The position numbers and the translations under genes are program-made. From NCBI RefSeq assembly GCF_900105215.1, contig NZ_FOIP01000001.1:3226501-3290500 (forward strand): 64,000 nucleotides of DNA, given 5' to 3'. The DNA comes from Lacrimispora sphenoides (GTDB lineage Bacteria > Bacillota > Clostridia > Lachnospirales > Lachnospiraceae). Positions 62,791-64,000 of the stretch are shown here, piece after piece (position 1 is the stretch's first letter; each line of letters begins with the position of its first letter). The notes under the pieces were generated by a model. That model was not told the origin of the DNA, ran no database searches, and saw only the letters and a list, made by a program, of their open reading frames with translations.

Positions 62791-63114
62791 TTACATAATT
62801 ACGTCATCGTCATCAAGATTAAGAAAGTCTTTTACTATGCCATCAATATCTTTGTTGCTGTTATCATGTGGTACATCAATCATATGATCCGTGTCTTTGT
62901 TTCGCTCTCTAATAACAAGGTCACATTTATAGTTGATTGCAGCACAAAGCAATTGTACATCGGTTACAGTAAGTTCTTTCTTCTTAAATACATTTTGTAG
63001 TTGTTGGGGGCTTATTCCCATCATTCTAGCTACATGAGCGTTACTAATGCCATTTGTTAATAGGTACATGCGATAATCAATTATGAATTGTCCACTACTT
63101 ATAAATTGCAACAT
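62791..63114 (-). CDS. Cro/C1-type HTH protein (107 aa)
   Basis: MLQFISSGQFIIDYRMYLLTNGISNAHVARMMGISPQQLQNVFKKK gives a helix-turn-helix; acidic C terminus ends DDDDVIM. Ribosome site GGAGG places the start at MLQF. Possibly a regulator of the early region or the origin. Confidence 0.72.
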   Translation of the reverse strand: MLQFISSGQFIIDYRMYLLTNGISNAHVARMMGISPQQLQNVFKKKELTVTDVQLLCAAINYKCDLVIRERNKDTDHMIDVPHDNSNKDIDGIVKDFLNLDDDDVIM

Positions 63115-63333
63115 ACTTTTACCTCCGTTATAGCGGTATATTATTATATCAAATTTATTTATATTTATCATTATATATGTTTACCTAAAATAATGCAAAC
63201 TTTTGTACAATGCCACGACATAAAATTATTTAATAAAAATGTAAATAAAACTATTTACAAACATAAAGCAATGTGATATACTTGTATCAAGTTAAGAGAA
63301 ATAAGAGAAATAATGAAAGCGAGATAATCACCT

Positions 63334-63498
63334 ATGAAACATATTATCACATACTACAAAAACGAAAAGGCAGTTAAAACTTTAAATTATGAATGCAATC
63401 CAAACGCCACAAAATCTGAGATTAGCAGCAAATGTCTTCAGTTTGCAAAACAGAATAAGCCAGCAAATTATGATTATTACGAGATAGCACAAGTCTAA
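63334..63498 (+). CDS. Small hypothetical protein (54 aa)
   Basis: MKHIITYYKNEKAVKTLNYECNPN... ends DYYEIAQV. Alpha-beta. Weak purine-rich site before the ATG. Promoter-like TTTACA/TATACT elements upstream are not certain. Function unknown. Confidence 0.55.
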   Translation: MKHIITYYKNEKAVKTLNYECNPNATKSEISSKCLQFAKQNKPANYDYYEIAQV

Positions 63499-63590
63499 AC
63501 GACAAGCGTTCCGTCGGGTGCAATTCCTGACTAGGCTCTCAACAAGTGATGATACTTGTTTCCATCAGTGGCACATTGATAATTTAATAG
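63499..63590 (+). ncRNA. Possible structured RNA upstream of the toxin-antitoxin genes
   Basis: A T-arm-like hairpin (GTCGG-GTGCAATTC-CTGAC) and ACAAGT-GATGAT-ACTTGT follow each other, then CAGTGGCACATTG. No class recognised. Confidence 0.3.
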
Positions 63591-63646
63591 ACTTTACACT
63601 ATCGCATATGATATAATAGGACTATATCAGAAAAGGATGTGATAGC

Positions 63647-63865
63647 ATGAGTAACAAAGAACGCATTATGCAGTTAATAGATGGTGTACCAGACAGCAAA
63701 CTTGTATTTGTGGTTGACATGCTGGAATCACTAAAAGCATATGCAGGGGAATCCATAGAACCTGATAGCTGGGATTTACAAATGATTAAACAGGCAGAAT
63801 TATTAAACGATGGCGAAACAGTAACGTTTGATGATTTATGCAACGAATTAGGCATTAATCTATGA
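63647..63865 (+). CDS. RelB-type antitoxin-like protein
   Basis: 72 residues: MSNKERIMQLIDGVPDSKLVFVVDML is the RelB/DUF-type dimerisation half seen in clostridial antitoxins; the acidic C terminus (ELLNDGETVTFDDLCNELGI) would wrap the toxin. The stop overlaps the next start (ATGA). Confidence 0.75.
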   Translation: MSNKERIMQLIDGVPDSKLVFVVDMLESLKAYAGESIEPDSWDLQMIKQAELLNDGETVTFDDLCNELGINL

Positions 63866-64000
63866 GTGGTTACAAGACTATTTTTGAGAAAGCAGCTATA
63901 AAGTTTCTAAAAAAACAAACCCCTAAAATGCAAAGTATGATTCTGATGGCAATTTCAAAATTACCTGAAGGTACAGATATTAAGAAGTTGCAAGGTTATG
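63862..64000 (+). CDS. RelE-type toxin, cut by the window end
   Basis: Partial (46 codons): MSGYKTIFEKAAIKFLKKQTPKMQSMILMAI... a RelE/ParE-like start with basic helices, ending ...DIKKLQGY at the window edge (RelE proteins continue with a catalytic strand). Coupled to the antitoxin. It would cleave ribosome-bound mRNA if RelE-like. Confidence 0.75.
   Translation, partial: MSGYKTIFEKAAIKFLKKQTPKMQSMILMAISKLPEGTDIKKLQGY

Overview
The window looks like a chromosome segment of a low-GC, spore-forming Clostridia (Lachnospiraceae-like; inferred from protein style, strong AGGAGG-type ribosome sites and a Ku plus LigD-type ligase pair) carrying most of a large, AT-rich prophage. No database search was possible; family names rest on motifs and context.

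Host flank, about 1-8115: a secreted Cys-repeat protein, several small genes, a small GNAT, the two-gene NHEJ set (ku, ligD-like ligase), a membrane methyltransferase, a DUF3788-like protein, an AraC/GyrI-type regulator, a second GNAT, tRNA-Val(GAC) and a chloramphenicol acetyltransferase-like enzyme. At 8115-8156 lies the displaced 3' part of a tRNA-Pro(GGG), cut at the anticodon loop. I read this as the left attachment junction; the other junction is beyond the window.

Prophage left arm, 8.3-11.3 kb, plus strand: a coiled-coil protein, a LexA-like repressor behind an SOS box, and a second SOS-box unit ending in a phage paralogue of the host NHEJ ligase. From 11.3 to 14.8 kb is an invertible tail-fibre system: one expressed fibre gene, three promoterless C-terminal cassettes, four copies of a 14-bp site that reads L/I-N-S-N-L in the same frame in every cassette, and a tyrosine recombinase between them.

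Late genes, 13-50 kb, minus strand. Read in transcription order: terminase, portal, protease/scaffold, decoration, capsid, connectors, tail tube, an unusual block holding holin, amidase, RusA, an XRE regulator and a second tyrosine recombinase, then tape measure, Dit, Tal, baseplate and fibre. The tape-measure gene is split by a 4.2-kb intervening sequence (26727-30964). Its 5' end folds as a group I intron, with P3, P4, P6, P7 and P8 in canonical order and an internal guide that pairs with both exons. It carries its own repressor/antirepressor pair, a nuclease-like gene and two tandem look-alike structured RNA motifs. Terminator-like hairpins punctuate nearly every late gene boundary.

Early genes, 50-61 kb, minus strand: a wHTH replication-initiator-like protein apparently starting with AUU, a CoiA-like nuclease, a single-chain YonO/QDE-1-type RNA polymerase with a DFDSD active-site motif, two HU proteins, a phosphoesterase, and a 1.2-kb structured non-coding stretch holding a tRNA-Ile(UAU). 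A 1.6-kb gene-free region (61.2-62.8 kb) with direct repeats and a switch in strand base composition may be an origin. The right edge carries a Cro-like HTH gene and a RelBE-type toxin-antitoxin pair cut by the window end.
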